Assembly (NCBI RefSeq): GCF_047553045.1 | Contig: NZ_CP180208.1 | Coordinates: forward strand, 868,001 to 932,000 | Origin: Sphingomonas_L flavalba_A | GTDB lineage: Bacteria; Pseudomonadota; Alphaproteobacteria; Sphingomonadales; Sphingomonadaceae | DNA length: 64,000 nucleotides | Direction: 5' to 3' | Shown here: positions 17,365-26,269 of the stretch, piece after piece | Numbering within the stretch: the stretch's first letter is position 1 | How the letters are laid out: each line of letters begins with the position of its first letter | The notes under the pieces: generated by a model | What the model saw: the letters and a program-made list of their open reading frames with translations, nothing else | The model's database searches: none | Told to the model about the DNA's origin: nothing | Made by a program: the position numbers and the translations under genes

Positions 17365-18228
17365 TCAGCTTTCTTTTCTCCCGGCGTTTTTGTTTTCGGT
17401 GCGGAGATTGTGCACGCGGTCGCCAATGCCGCTGGCGATGGCTCGTTCGACTTCGTCAACGAGTTCAGGTTTGCTGTAGAAAGCGATTTCAAGCCGATAC
17501 TTGCCGATGTCGCTCGTGCGGGCGCTAACGGTGAGGGCAGGGAGGGGGTTGCTTTGCGTTTCGAGTCCAGTCGACGCGCGAGGTTGTCGTTTTGAATCGC
17601 CTGCGGCGATACCGGTGTAAGCTGCGAGGGCGGCTTCCTCGATCTCGCCACGGGCGGCGAACAGGTTGGCGTCCGGCTCGAATGTCATGGTGAAGACATG
17701 GCGAACACGCCTGCCGGCGTGCCCTTCCACGCGCACCGGCGTACTGAGCAGCAGGCTGTGCGGAACGATGATCTCCGTTCCGGTGCGGTTGAACGACCCA
17801 TCCTGTTTCTCGAACTCCCGAAGGCGGGTGACCAGCAGGTTGAAGTCCATCACCTCGCCGCGCTTGCCGCCGATCTCAATATAGTCGCCCACCGAATAGG
17901 CGCGTGACAGGGTGCGCAGCGCCGAGCCGGAAAAGCACATGATCAGTTCCTTCATCGCGATGACCGAGGCCACGGCGAAGGCGGTGAGCGACAGCGCAAA
18001 GGTGCGGAGTTGCGGCGCCCAGATCATCACCAGGCCCACAATCGCGATAAGGATCAGTACGTTGCGTAGGCTGGCGGTCCAGCGACGCACGACCAGCGGC
18101 GGAAAGCCCTCGCCTCGTTTCAAGGCGCGGCCGACCAGAAAACGGATGGTGAAAAGGGCGGCCAGCAGAGCTGCTGACGCCCAAACGCCGGACTGGAGCA
18201 GATGTTCTCTTAAGATTTCAGGTATCAT
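17365..18228 (-). CDS. MscS-family mechanosensitive channel
   Basis: A 287-residue membrane protein with two or three N-terminal hydrophobic segments, then the MscS pore and beta-domain segment: FAVASVIAMKELIMCFSGSA near 82-102 and YSVGDYIEIGGKRGEVMDFNLLVTRLRE near 108-135. IIVPHSLLLSTPV follows, as in the family's PN(S/G)-type loop. It would act as a small-conductance osmotic safety valve in the inner membrane. It is short for the family and ends in a basic, Asn-rich tail. There is no link to the flanking genes. The 190 bp upstream to the aldolase gene show nothing recognisable. Confidence 0.85.
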   Translation of the reverse strand: MIPEILREHLLQSGVWASAALLAALFTIRFLVGRALKRGEGFPPLVVRRWTASLRNVLILIAIVGLVMIWAPQLRTFALSLTAFAVASVIAMKELIMCFSGSALRTLSRAYSVGDYIEIGGKRGEVMDFNLLVTRLREFEKQDGSFNRTGTEIIVPHSLLLSTPVRVEGHAGRRVRHVFTMTFEPDANLFAARGEIEEAALAAYTGIAAGDSKRQPRASTGLETQSNPLPALTVSARTSDIGKYRLEIAFYSKPELVDEVERAIASGIGDRVHNLRTENKNAGRKES

Positions 18229-18418
18229 GGCTGTAGCTATGCCTCATTCGCGGCCGCATGGCACCTGGCGTCGTTAAGTATGCGCGCGCCCATCCACACC
18301 TGGAACCGCCGTCAATGGCTGTGAGTAGCTGTGGCGCCGTGTGTCGCCATTTTGCCGCGCTGCCAGCCGATTCTGGGGGCGACGATAAGATGCTTGTGCG
18401 GCGGGTGTGGCGTGGGGA

Positions 18419-19189
18419 TCAGGCGCTGGAAATTGTTGACGCTGCCGCGCGGAGCATCGCCTGGTCGGATGCGGCGGTGAGGAAGCTGTATCCGGCTGCT
18501 TCGCGCGCGGGCAATTGGTCTATGCGATCGACATAGGCGCCGAGCGCGCGATTGGCGCTGGAGACGGCGGTCGCCAGATGTGTCACCGCCTTTGGCAGGG
18601 CTTCCGGGCCATCGCCGCGATTGGCGAGCGACAGGCTGAGATCCGCCGCGCCGATGAAGAAACCGTCGATCCGCTCAACGCCGAGCAAGGCGTCGATCCC
18701 GTCGATCGCGGCGGCGTCCTCCAATTGGGCGACGATGACGACTTCTTCGTCGGCGGCATGGGCATAGGTGGAAAGATCGGGCATTCCGCCATAAGCTCCG
18801 GACCGCGCGGACCCGGTCAGTCCTCGCGTACCGCCATGGTAAAGCGCGGCGGCGATGCCGCGTCGGGCGTCGGCGACGGTTGCGACATGGGGCAGGAAAA
18901 TGCCGGCGGCGCCCATGTCCAACACGGCGCCGATCAGCGGGCTGTCGATCGTCGGCACACGCACCAGCACCGGAAGCGCCCAAGCGCGTGCCGCAAGGAC
19001 GCAGGCATCGATCGTCTGGATGTCAAAGGCGGCGTGCTCGGCATCCAGCACTATGAAATCAATCGGCGTGCCGCCCAGTATCTCGACCACCTGAGGGTGG
19101 GGGATCTTGACGAAGGTGCCGCGCAGGCGCGCCCGCCCTTTCATCCGGGCGCGCAATGTGCCGGGCGATCGGGCGGGCGCGGCGGTCAT
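18419..19189 (-). CDS. HpcH/HpaI-family class II aldolase
   Basis: A 256-residue TIM-barrel aldolase. Key segments are DFIVLDAEHAAFD near 45-57 (catalytic and metal region), VRVPTIDSPLIGAVLDMGAAGIFLPHV near 78-104, an EDA metal-site Glu near 156 and GAADLSLSL near 177. Members cleave 4-hydroxy-2-oxo acids to pyruvate plus an aldehyde, a usual last step of aromatic catabolism. The ATG overlaps the stop of the upstream MFS gene (ATGA), so the two are coupled. Substrate length cannot be set from sequence. Confidence 0.87.
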   Translation of the reverse strand: MTAAPARSPGTLRARMKGRARLRGTFVKIPHPQVVEILGGTPIDFIVLDAEHAAFDIQTIDACVLAARAWALPVLVRVPTIDSPLIGAVLDMGAAGIFLPHVATVADARRGIAAALYHGGTRGLTGSARSGAYGGMPDLSTYAHAADEEVVIVAQLEDAAAIDGIDALLGVERIDGFFIGAADLSLSLANRGDGPEALPKAVTHLATAVSSANRALGAYVDRIDQLPAREAAGYSFLTAASDQAMLRAAASTISSA

Positions 19190-20469
19190 GCCGCTACCGC
19201 CTGCGTGTCGTCGTCACCCTCCGCCCGGCGCGGCGGCCGCATGGCGATGACGACGACCACGAACAGCAGCAGCAACAGCGCGCAGCCGCGGAACACCCAG
19301 ACGAATCCGCCCAGCGATTCGCTCATCATCCCGGCCAGCGCCGGCCCGATCATCGCGAGCGTGGTGATGAAGTTCATCGCGCCGAGGATTTCCGGGTTCA
19401 CCTTCGCGCCGAAGTAATTGACCAGCAGCATGGTGGTCGCGAAGTAGCACATGCCGAAGCCGTAGCCGTCACCGATTGCGAACAGCCACAGGCCGATCGG
19501 ATGATCGGCATAGGACAGCGCCGCCATGCCGACCACGTCGGCGGCCAACGCGGAAACCAGAAGCCATTTGGGGTCGATGTGGTTGGCAAGCGTGCCGCCG
19601 ATGACTCGGGACAGGGCGTTGACCACTGCCTGCGCGCTCAGCACCGCCGCCGCCATCGTCGTCGTCACGCCCAGCGCCATCATGTGGGTGAAGGCCCAGC
19701 TGTTCATCGTTACGCTGCACAGCAGGATCAGCGTCAGCGAGAAGACGATGATGTAATATTGCGGGGTGCGGATGACTTGCTTGAACGTCCACTCTTGCTG
19801 CGAGCGGTGCACCCGACCGTCCGACCCGGCATTTTGTTGCGCCTTGGCCATGGCCTGAACGCTGTCGGGAAGGGTGGGCGGTGCCGAGCGAATGGTAATC
19901 GCCGCGAGTACGCACAGGCCCAGCATCGCCGCCGCCAGTGCCCACCAGTGGGCGGGCCAGCCTCCCAGCGATCCGATCGCAGTGGTGACGATGAAGGGGG
20001 CGGCGATACCGCCCGTCGCGCCGATCGTCATATAGGTGCCGATGATGAGGCCCGCCCGGTCCGGAAACCAGGTGGTGATCAGGTAGATCGCCGGGACCGA
20101 CGCGCACAGGCCGTAACCAAAGCCCAGGATCGAAGCGCCCAGATAGTATTGCATCAGCGACTGTGTTGTCGCCAGCAGCACCGTGCCAAGAATTACCAGG
20201 CCGCCGCCGATCAGATAGGTGCCCTTCGGCCCGATCTTGCGCAGCAGATAGGCCGGCACCGGCGCAGCGATGCCGACCATCAGCGCCAGCAGCGAGAAAC
20301 CGGTTCCCGCTTCCAGCCGGGTCCAGCCCAGATCGTCGATCATGAAGGGAAGGACGATGCCCAGTGAACTGAACGTCGCCGCCGTGATCAGGAAAAAGAA
20401 CAGACTGATCACCGCAAACAACGCCCAGCGTTGCCTGAAAAACGCGGGATTTTCCGTGTCGATACTCAT
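19186..20469 (-). CDS. MFS transporter, oxalate/formate antiporter-like
   Basis: A 427-residue transporter with about twelve hydrophobic segments. The start at 20469 has GGAGG 5 nt upstream. N-terminal motifs include DDLGWTRLEAGTGFSLLALMVG and the MFS loop near LLRKIGPKG. The central loop (residues about 205-235, SVQAMAKAQQNAGSDGRVHRS) is typical of the type that imports organic acids. It is translated with the aldolase gene and diverges from the acyl-CoA ligase gene across an operator-like palindrome, so it probably imports the cluster's growth substrate. The direction of transport is inference. Confidence 0.87.
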   Translation of the reverse strand: MSIDTENPAFFRQRWALFAVISLFFFLITAATFSSLGIVLPFMIDDLGWTRLEAGTGFSLLALMVGIAAPVPAYLLRKIGPKGTYLIGGGLVILGTVLLATTQSLMQYYLGASILGFGYGLCASVPAIYLITTWFPDRAGLIIGTYMTIGATGGIAAPFIVTTAIGSLGGWPAHWWALAAAMLGLCVLAAITIRSAPPTLPDSVQAMAKAQQNAGSDGRVHRSQQEWTFKQVIRTPQYYIIVFSLTLILLCSVTMNSWAFTHMMALGVTTTMAAAVLSAQAVVNALSRVIGGTLANHIDPKWLLVSALAADVVGMAALSYADHPIGLWLFAIGDGYGFGMCYFATTMLLVNYFGAKVNPEILGAMNFITTLAMIGPALAGMMSESLGGFVWVFRGCALLLLLFVVVVIAMRPPRRAEGDDDTQAVAA

Positions 20470-20517
20470 GCAATCCTCCCCCATGCACTGGTAAAAGCCA
20501 GTCCGGGCATATGAAAT

Positions 20518-20536
20518 CGTTTCGTCTGAAGAAACG
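20518..20536. promoter_or_regulatory. operator-like palindrome, GTTTCG-N5-AGAAAC type
   Basis: CGTTTC-N7-GAAACG is a perfect inverted repeat in the 175-bp region between the divergent MFS and acyl-CoA ligase genes. The inner form GTTTCG-N5-AGAAAC recurs exactly at 27380-27396, upstream of the cupin/IclR/HyuAB genes. A nearby AGATACG (20550-20556) also recurs there (27371-27377). The regulator is probably the cluster's IclR or AraC protein; I cannot tell which. Confidence 0.55.
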
Positions 20537-20644
20537 CTATTCTAACTAGAGATACGCTATGGGCTTTGCTAAAGGACGTCAATGGCGTTCGCGTAAACGT
20601 GCGATCCCCTTCCACGGGCGCATGCGGACGAGGAGAGGATCGGG

Positions 20645-22156
20645 ATGAATATAGCAGTCTTCATGCGTCGAGCGGGTCTTGCCTTTCCCGGAGCGGCGGC
20701 TGTCGCCGTCCATGATCGTATTATATACGATTATGCCACGATTGCGCGCCGTGTCGCGACGCTGGCGGGCGCACTGCGCGGGCGCCACGGCCTGGTGCCG
20801 GGCGACAGGGTCGGCATTCTGGCCAAGAACTGCGTCGAGTATCTCGAGATCCTTTACGCTTGCTGGCACGCCGGGCTGATTGTGGTTCCGATCAACGCCA
20901 AACTGCATCCGGGCGAGGTCCGCTTCATTGCGGAGAACTCGGAAATGAAGCTGTGCTTTGTCAGCGAGGGGTTGGGCGGCGCGGAGGCAGGCGAGGCGGT
21001 GCAATGGGTCACGATTGGCGGCGAGGCGTACCTGCCGCTGCTCGACGGGCCGGAAGTGGCGCTGGAACCGCGGTTGCCGGATGACGATGCGTGGATTTTC
21101 TATACCAGCGGCACTACCGGCCGGCCGAAGGGCGCGACGCTGACCCACCGTAACCTGTTGGCGATGTGTTTCTGCTATTTCACCGATGTCGATCCGGTTT
21201 CCCCCTGGTCCGCTATTCTGCATGCCGCGCCGATGAGCCATGGGTCCGGGCTATATGCGCTGCCCCATGTCATGCAGGCGAGCTGCAATGTCATTCCGGA
21301 AAGCGGCGGCTTTGATGTGGACGAGGTCTATCGACTGATCGAAGCGTGGCCCGGCCTGGTGTTCTTCGCCGCGCCAACAATGGTGAAGCGCCTGCTCGAT
21401 GACGGTGGGGAACGCGACACGCGGAACCTGAAAGCGATCATCTATGGCGGCGGCCCGATGTATCTTGAACACTGTCTTGCCGGGCTGGAGCGGTTCGGGC
21501 CGAAGTTGACCCAGCTTTACGGTCAAGGCGAAACGCCGATGACGATCACCGCGTTGAACGCCCGGCATCATGCGCAGAGCGATCACCCACAATGGCGTGC
21601 GCGACTGGCCTCTGTAGGCGTAGCGCAAAGTGCGGTCGAGGTGCGGACCGTCGACGAGGCGGGCGCGCCGACGGCGCCGGGCGAAGTGGGCGAGGTGGCG
21701 GTACGCGGCGACAGTGTGATGCGCGGATACTGGCGCGACTCCAAGGCGACGGAGGACGCGATTCGGGATGGCTGGCTTCACACCGGCGACTTTGGGGTGT
21801 TCGACGAGGACGGTTTCCTGACCTTGAAGGACCGGTCGAAGGACCTGATCATATCAGGCGGCACCAACATCTATCCGCGTGAGATCGAGGAGATCCTGCT
21901 CACTCACCCGGCCATATCGGAAGTCGCGGTGATTGGCCGGCAGAACGAGGAATGGGGCGAGGAGGTGGTTGCTTTCGTGGTTGGCGCCGATGTGGACGCC
22001 TCCGCGCTCGACGCGTTGTGCCAGCAGCACATCGCCCGCTTCAAGCGGCCGCGCCACTACCACTTTGTCACAAGCCTGCCGAAGAACAGCTACGGCAAGG
22101 TGTTGAAGACCGATCTGCGCCGGATCGACGCCGAACTGGTCGCCGCGTCGGCCTGA
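20645..22156 (+). CDS. acyl-CoA synthetase (AMP-forming)
   Basis: ANL-superfamily ligase of 503 residues. Motifs are FYTSGTTGRPKGATLTH near 154-170, LYGQGETPM near 293, LHTGDFG near 377, the hinge LKDRSKDLIISGG near 392, and the catalytic Lys in YGKVLKTDLR near the C terminus. It resembles the feruloyl-CoA and medium-chain acid ligase group and would form a CoA thioester of an aromatic or aliphatic acid. A strong GAGGAG site precedes it. It diverges from MFS-aldolase across the shared operator-like motif. The exact acid cannot be predicted. Confidence 0.88.
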   Translation: MNIAVFMRRAGLAFPGAAAVAVHDRIIYDYATIARRVATLAGALRGRHGLVPGDRVGILAKNCVEYLEILYACWHAGLIVVPINAKLHPGEVRFIAENSEMKLCFVSEGLGGAEAGEAVQWVTIGGEAYLPLLDGPEVALEPRLPDDDAWIFYTSGTTGRPKGATLTHRNLLAMCFCYFTDVDPVSPWSAILHAAPMSHGSGLYALPHVMQASCNVIPESGGFDVDEVYRLIEAWPGLVFFAAPTMVKRLLDDGGERDTRNLKAIIYGGGPMYLEHCLAGLERFGPKLTQLYGQGETPMTITALNARHHAQSDHPQWRARLASVGVAQSAVEVRTVDEAGAPTAPGEVGEVAVRGDSVMRGYWRDSKATEDAIRDGWLHTGDFGVFDEDGFLTLKDRSKDLIISGGTNIYPREIEEILLTHPAISEVAVIGRQNEEWGEEVVAFVVGADVDASALDALCQQHIARFKRPRHYHFVTSLPKNSYGKVLKTDLRRIDAELVAASA

Positions 22157-22191
22157 GCGGCTGCGGTCGACGATAGGCCCGTGCGCTGTCG

Positions 22192-23046
22192 TCAGTCGTG
22201 GACGGCCGGCGGCGCGTCGGCGTGGTTGACGGCCATGGTAATCGGCATCCAGCGCGCCGTTTCCGCCGCCAGCGTGGCCTGCTCGCGACCAGCGTAGAAT
22301 ACGGCGTCCGACCCGAGTAGCAGATGCAGCGGCGGGTGCTCCGCGTCGAGCACGGTCAGGATCGCGCGGGCCGCCAGCGCCGGGTTGCCCGCTTCCTTGC
22401 CGGCGGATTGGCTGAGGATGTCCCACGCAAGGCCGGATGTCGGTGCGTAATCGTCAATCACGTTTGCCGCGCGGGACAGGGCGCCGGATCGGTTGAACCC
22501 GGTGCGGAACGCACCCGGCTCGACATTGGTGACATGGATGCCGAGGCCCGAAACCTCCTGCGCCAGCGCCTTGCCAATCGCTTCGAGCGCATGTTTGGAC
22601 GCACAGTAGAAGCCGATCCCCATCCAGGCAGCAAGGCCGCTGACCGAGGTGATGTTGAAGATGTGGCCGGAACGCCGTGCCCGCATATGCGGCAGAACCG
22701 CTTGCAAAACGGACACCGCGCCAAAGAAGTTGACGTCCATCTGGGCGCGCAGTTCGTCGACGCCTGCTTCTTCGACCGAGCCGACAAGGCAGTAGCCGGC
22801 GTTGTTGACCAGCACGTCGATGCCGCTATCCGCAGCGGCGGCGTCGACCACCTGCCGCACCGCCGCATCGTCGCGCACATCCAGGATCATGCCGGTCGCC
22901 CGGCCCGGCGCGATCGCTTCGAACGCAATCCGGTCCGCTTCCTTGCGGACGGTGCCGAACACTCGGTCGCCACGCGCCAGCGCCGCGTCCGCTATCGCCC
23001 TACCGAAACCGCTGCTGACACCGGTGATAAACCAGGTTCTGGGCAT
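22192..23046 (-). CDS. short-chain dehydrogenase/reductase
   Basis: Classical SDR of 284 residues: cofactor motif TGVSSGFG near 8-15, NNAG near 85, catalytic Ser in ITSVSGL near 137 and YCASK near 150-154. The N-terminal MPRTWFITGVSSGFGRAIADAALARGDRV pattern is that of the common NADP-dependent oxidoreductase group. It lies 81 bp downstream of the TauD-type gene on the same strand and is probably co-transcribed with it. It would oxidise an alcohol or reduce a ketone in the catabolic route; the substrate is unknown. Confidence 0.87.
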   Translation of the reverse strand: MPRTWFITGVSSGFGRAIADAALARGDRVFGTVRKEADRIAFEAIAPGRATGMILDVRDDAAVRQVVDAAAADSGIDVLVNNAGYCLVGSVEEAGVDELRAQMDVNFFGAVSVLQAVLPHMRARRSGHIFNITSVSGLAAWMGIGFYCASKHALEAIGKALAQEVSGLGIHVTNVEPGAFRTGFNRSGALSRAANVIDDYAPTSGLAWDILSQSAGKEAGNPALAARAILTVLDAEHPPLHLLLGSDAVFYAGREQATLAAETARWMPITMAVNHADAPPAVHD

Positions 23047-23127
23047 GCCGATCCTCTCTATTCGGGAAACGCAACGATCCGGCCCCCGCCGGGGAGCCGG
23101 ATCGCATCGGGTCGTAGGTGTACTGGT

Positions 23128-23979
23128 TCAGAAGGGCTTGTCGCCCTTCGCCCAGAGCCGATAGGCGACGCGGTAGCTGTTCGCGTCGTCATATTTGGTG
23201 CCGGTGTGCAGCGTGCAGCGGTTGTCCCACACCAGCACGTCGCCGACCTCCCATTTGTGGCGATAGACGAACTGTTCCTGGGTCGCGAACTCGATCAGTT
23301 CGTCGATCAGGGCGTCGGCCTCGGCCTTTTCCATCCCGACGATGCCGCGCACCGTGCCGGTGCTCACCCACAGCGCCTTGCGGCCGTCGGCCGGGTGGGT
23401 GCGGATCAGCGGGTGGAACACGTCCGGATTTTCCGCTTCCAGTTCCGGGGTCAGCTTCATCCGGCCGAATTCGCGGTTTTCCATGAAATACTTGTAGCTG
23501 TGGTGCAGCTGCAGCGTGTCGAGTTGCTGCTGCTTTTCCTTCGGCAGCGCGTCGTAGGCGGCGCACAGGTCGGCGAGCAGTGTGTCACCGCCACCGGTCG
23601 GCACCTCCACCGCGTAGAGCATCGTGCACTTCACCGGTTCTTCCTTGTAGGAATAGTCGGTGTGCCAGCCCACGCCGTCGTAATGCGAACCCTTGCGACC
23701 ATTCACCTCGCGGTTCGAAAGGATGTAGATGTTCGGATAATCCGGTAGCGTGTATTCCTTGAGCGTATGCTCCTCGGGCGTGCCGAACTTGCTCAGATAG
23801 CGCATCAGATCCGCCGGCTGCAGGTCCTGCCCGCGCAGCAGCAGCGCGCCGTGATGTTCGAACGCATTGACCAGCGCGTCGAGGGTCGCTTCGTCGGCAT
23901 TCGCCAGATCGACGCCCCGCGCTTCCGCGCCGAAGCCCTTGCCGAGCGTGTGGATGTCGAGCTCGATTACGTTCCCCAT
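23128..23979 (-). CDS. TauD/TfdA-family Fe(II)/2-oxoglutarate dioxygenase
   Basis: A 283-residue non-heme iron dioxygenase. The iron triad is visible as His106 and Asp108 in GWHTDYSY and His258 in CTLHTGTKYD. Arg270 in SYRVAYR is placed for 2-oxoglutarate binding. Family members include TauD, TfdA (aryloxyacetate cleavage) and carnitine-type hydroxylases. ATG at 23979 begins the conserved fold; the open frame continues upstream without homologous-looking sequence. It diverges from the Rieske oxygenase gene across 257 bp. It probably hydroxylates or cleaves an intermediate; sulfonate and ether cleavage are both possible. Confidence 0.88.
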   Translation of the reverse strand: MGNVIELDIHTLGKGFGAEARGVDLANADEATLDALVNAFEHHGALLLRGQDLQPADLMRYLSKFGTPEEHTLKEYTLPDYPNIYILSNREVNGRKGSHYDGVGWHTDYSYKEEPVKCTMLYAVEVPTGGGDTLLADLCAAYDALPKEKQQQLDTLQLHHSYKYFMENREFGRMKLTPELEAENPDVFHPLIRTHPADGRKALWVSTGTVRGIVGMEKAEADALIDELIEFATQEQFVYRHKWEVGDVLVWDNRCTLHTGTKYDDANSYRVAYRLWAKGDKPF

Positions 23980-24236
23980 GACAGCATCCGTCCCATTGCC
24001 TTTGAAGATGCCGTCCGAACTGCGGGGTTGCGCGCGCCAAGTCTTGCACGGGAACGCACGGCCATTTGTTGTTGCAGGCCCGTCGCCCGGCGGCTGTGGG
24101 CGGCGATAAGTCGGCGTGCACCTACAAGCAAGCCATCCGCTTTTGGCGAACCTAGCGTTCCGGAGAAAGGCGGGCCGGTTTCGGCTGGCCCGCATTCGGT
24201 TGCGAACGAGAGAAACTTCGGGAGAGGAAAGCGGTA

Positions 24237-25424
24237 ATGAGTCGCTCGATCATGAATGATGCCTTCTTCGACGCGATGGCGTCGTCCGCGCTGTCGGTGG
24301 AGGAGGCGGTCACGCTGGCCCCGGAATGCTACACCGACGCCGAATTCTACGAATTCGAAAAGGAAGCGCTGTTCAATCACGAATGGCTGTGCGTCGGTCG
24401 TGAAGACTGGGTAAAGGCGCCCGGCGACTATTTTACCACGACCATCATCGACGAGCCGATCGTCGTCGCCCGTGGGCTTGACGGTGTGTTGCGGGCGATG
24501 TCCTCGGTATGCCAGCACCGTGCGATGCTGGTCGCTGAAGGGGCGGGGAATGCACGCGCTTTCGTTTGCCCCTATCACCACTGGACCTATGGCCTGGACG
24601 GTGCGCTGGTGAATGCGCCCGCGATGGGCAAGACCTGCAATTTCAACCGCAAGGATATTGCCCTGCCAACCTTCCAGGTGGAAATCTGGCACGGTTTCAT
24701 TTTTATCAATTTCGATGCCGATGCGCCGCCGCTCGCGCCGCGCCTGTCCGCCCTGTCGGATATCATCGCCAATTATGACCTTGCCAGTGCGGAGGGGCCG
24801 CGCCCGGAACCTGGCGCGCGCCATCCGTGGAACTGGAAGGTCATGCTGGAAAACAACAATGACGGCTATCATGCCAGCCGGCTGCACCAGGGGCCGCTGC
24901 ATGATTTCGTGCCGAGCGGCCAGGCGGTTTTCCCGGAACTGCCGGAAAACACCGCAGGTTATTACCGGACAAACGGCACACTGCATAAGGACGCCAGCTT
25001 CAATGCCACCCAGCGCGCGCTTCTGCCTGTCTTCCCGGAACTGACCGAGGACGAGCGGAACCGGATGACCTTCGTCAACATCCCGCCGACGTTGTCGCTG
25101 GTGATGATGAGCGACATGGTGATCTATCTGATCATCCGTGCCGAAGGGCCGGAACATCACACCATGGATACCGGCTTGCTTGTTGCGCCGGGCGCGACCA
25201 AGGACCCCGCCTATGAACATAAGCTGCAGATGAACTGGATGGCGTCCGAGACCATCATCGCGCAGGACTTCCACGTTGACGAAATGGTCCAGCTGGGCCT
25301 GCGTTCGCGCCATGCGATCCGTGGCCGCTATTCCTGGCAGGAAGGGGCGCAGCAGTCGTTCAACAGCTGGCTGGTCCCGCGCTATCAGGAGACCTGGAAG
25401 CGCTGGAAGGCCGGGCGCGGCTGA
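24237..25424 (+). CDS. Rieske aromatic-ring oxygenase, alpha subunit type
   Basis: A 395-residue Rieske non-heme iron oxygenase. The [2Fe-2S] ligands are CQH at 92-94 and CPYH at 111-114 (16 residues between). The mononuclear iron region is ENNNDGYHASRLHQG near 203-217, with the bridging Asp and two His. No small subunit, ferredoxin or reductase gene is adjacent, so it may be a homotrimeric oxygenase using shared electron partners. Its stop overlaps the LigB-type gene by one base (TGATG). Hydroxylation or demethylation before ring cleavage is the likely role. Confidence 0.9.
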   Translation: MSRSIMNDAFFDAMASSALSVEEAVTLAPECYTDAEFYEFEKEALFNHEWLCVGREDWVKAPGDYFTTTIIDEPIVVARGLDGVLRAMSSVCQHRAMLVAEGAGNARAFVCPYHHWTYGLDGALVNAPAMGKTCNFNRKDIALPTFQVEIWHGFIFINFDADAPPLAPRLSALSDIIANYDLASAEGPRPEPGARHPWNWKVMLENNNDGYHASRLHQGPLHDFVPSGQAVFPELPENTAGYYRTNGTLHKDASFNATQRALLPVFPELTEDERNRMTFVNIPPTLSLVMMSDMVIYLIIRAEGPEHHTMDTGLLVAPGATKDPAYEHKLQMNWMASETIIAQDFHVDEMVQLGLRSRHAIRGRYSWQEGAQQSFNSWLVPRYQETWKRWKAGRG

Positions 25425-26248
25425 TGACGATCGGCGATTCTCCTGTCGACGCAGCGGCGCGGCGGATGCCCGTGGCCTTTTTCGGTCACGGCAGCCCGAC
25501 CAATGTGCTTGAGGACAATGACGCAACCCGCACCTGGGCGGCGATGGCGAAGCGCATCGGCAAGCCGAAGGCGATCCTGTGCGTATCGGCGCACTGGTGT
25601 ACGCCGGGGGTGCGGGTGACGGCGATGGCGTCGCCGCCGACCATCCATGATTTCGGTCGGTCGCTGCCGTCGCCGCTGTTCGACCAGAATTACCCCGCGC
25701 CGGGCAGCCCGGAACTGGCCGAGCGGGTGCGCGCGCTGCTGGCGCCGGAACCGGTAACGCTCGATACCCAGTGGGGGCTGGATCATGGCGCCTGGTCGGT
25801 GCTGACCAAGGCCTATCCCGATGCCGATGTCCCGGTGGTGCAGCTGAGCCTTGATGCGCGCCGGCCGGAAGCCTGGCACCATGCGCTGGCGCAACGGCTG
25901 ATCCCGCTGCGCGATGAGGGAGTATTGATCGCCGGCAGCGGCAACATCGTCCATAATCTGGGCGTGCTGCAATGGAACAACGCGGCCCAGCCCTATCCGT
26001 GGGCCGTGCGTTTCAACGACTATGTGAAGCAGCAGATCACCGACGACACGCCCGAAGGCCTGTTCGATATTCGGCGGCTGAGCGACGACGCCCGGCTGTC
26101 CGTCCCGTCCGAGGATCATTACTGGCCGCTGCTGTACGTGCTGGGCGCCCGCACCGAAAAGGATCGTGTTACGTTTCTTTCCGATTATATCGTCTTTTCA
26201 TCGCTGGGAATGACCAGCTTGATTCTGGAGGAAGCCGACGCAGCGTAA
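25424..26248 (+). CDS. LigB/DODA-type class III extradiol dioxygenase
   Basis: A 274-residue protein of the 4,5-DOPA dioxygenase (YgiD) type. The metal-site His residues are in FGHGSP near 22, CVSAHW near 58 and the catalytic GLDHGAW near 119. GSGNIVHNL near 170 is conserved in the family. It opens catecholic rings by extradiol cleavage. Translation is coupled to the Rieske oxygenase (TGATG), which suggests it acts on that enzyme's product. Its native substrate is unknown, since many members are annotated only by DOPA activity. Confidence 0.88.
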   Translation: MTIGDSPVDAAARRMPVAFFGHGSPTNVLEDNDATRTWAAMAKRIGKPKAILCVSAHWCTPGVRVTAMASPPTIHDFGRSLPSPLFDQNYPAPGSPELAERVRALLAPEPVTLDTQWGLDHGAWSVLTKAYPDADVPVVQLSLDARRPEAWHHALAQRLIPLRDEGVLIAGSGNIVHNLGVLQWNNAAQPYPWAVRFNDYVKQQITDDTPEGLFDIRRLSDDARLSVPSEDHYWPLLYVLGARTEKDRVTFLSDYIVFSSLGMTSLILEEADAA

Positions 26249-26269
26249 TGGCTGTGGCGGCTTTGCCGG

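Noticed and set aside
19156..20367. 403-codon plus-strand reading opposite the MFS gene
   Set aside because: It is Gln/His/Arg-rich without hydrophobic segments or motifs, while the minus strand gives a complete twelve-helix transporter.
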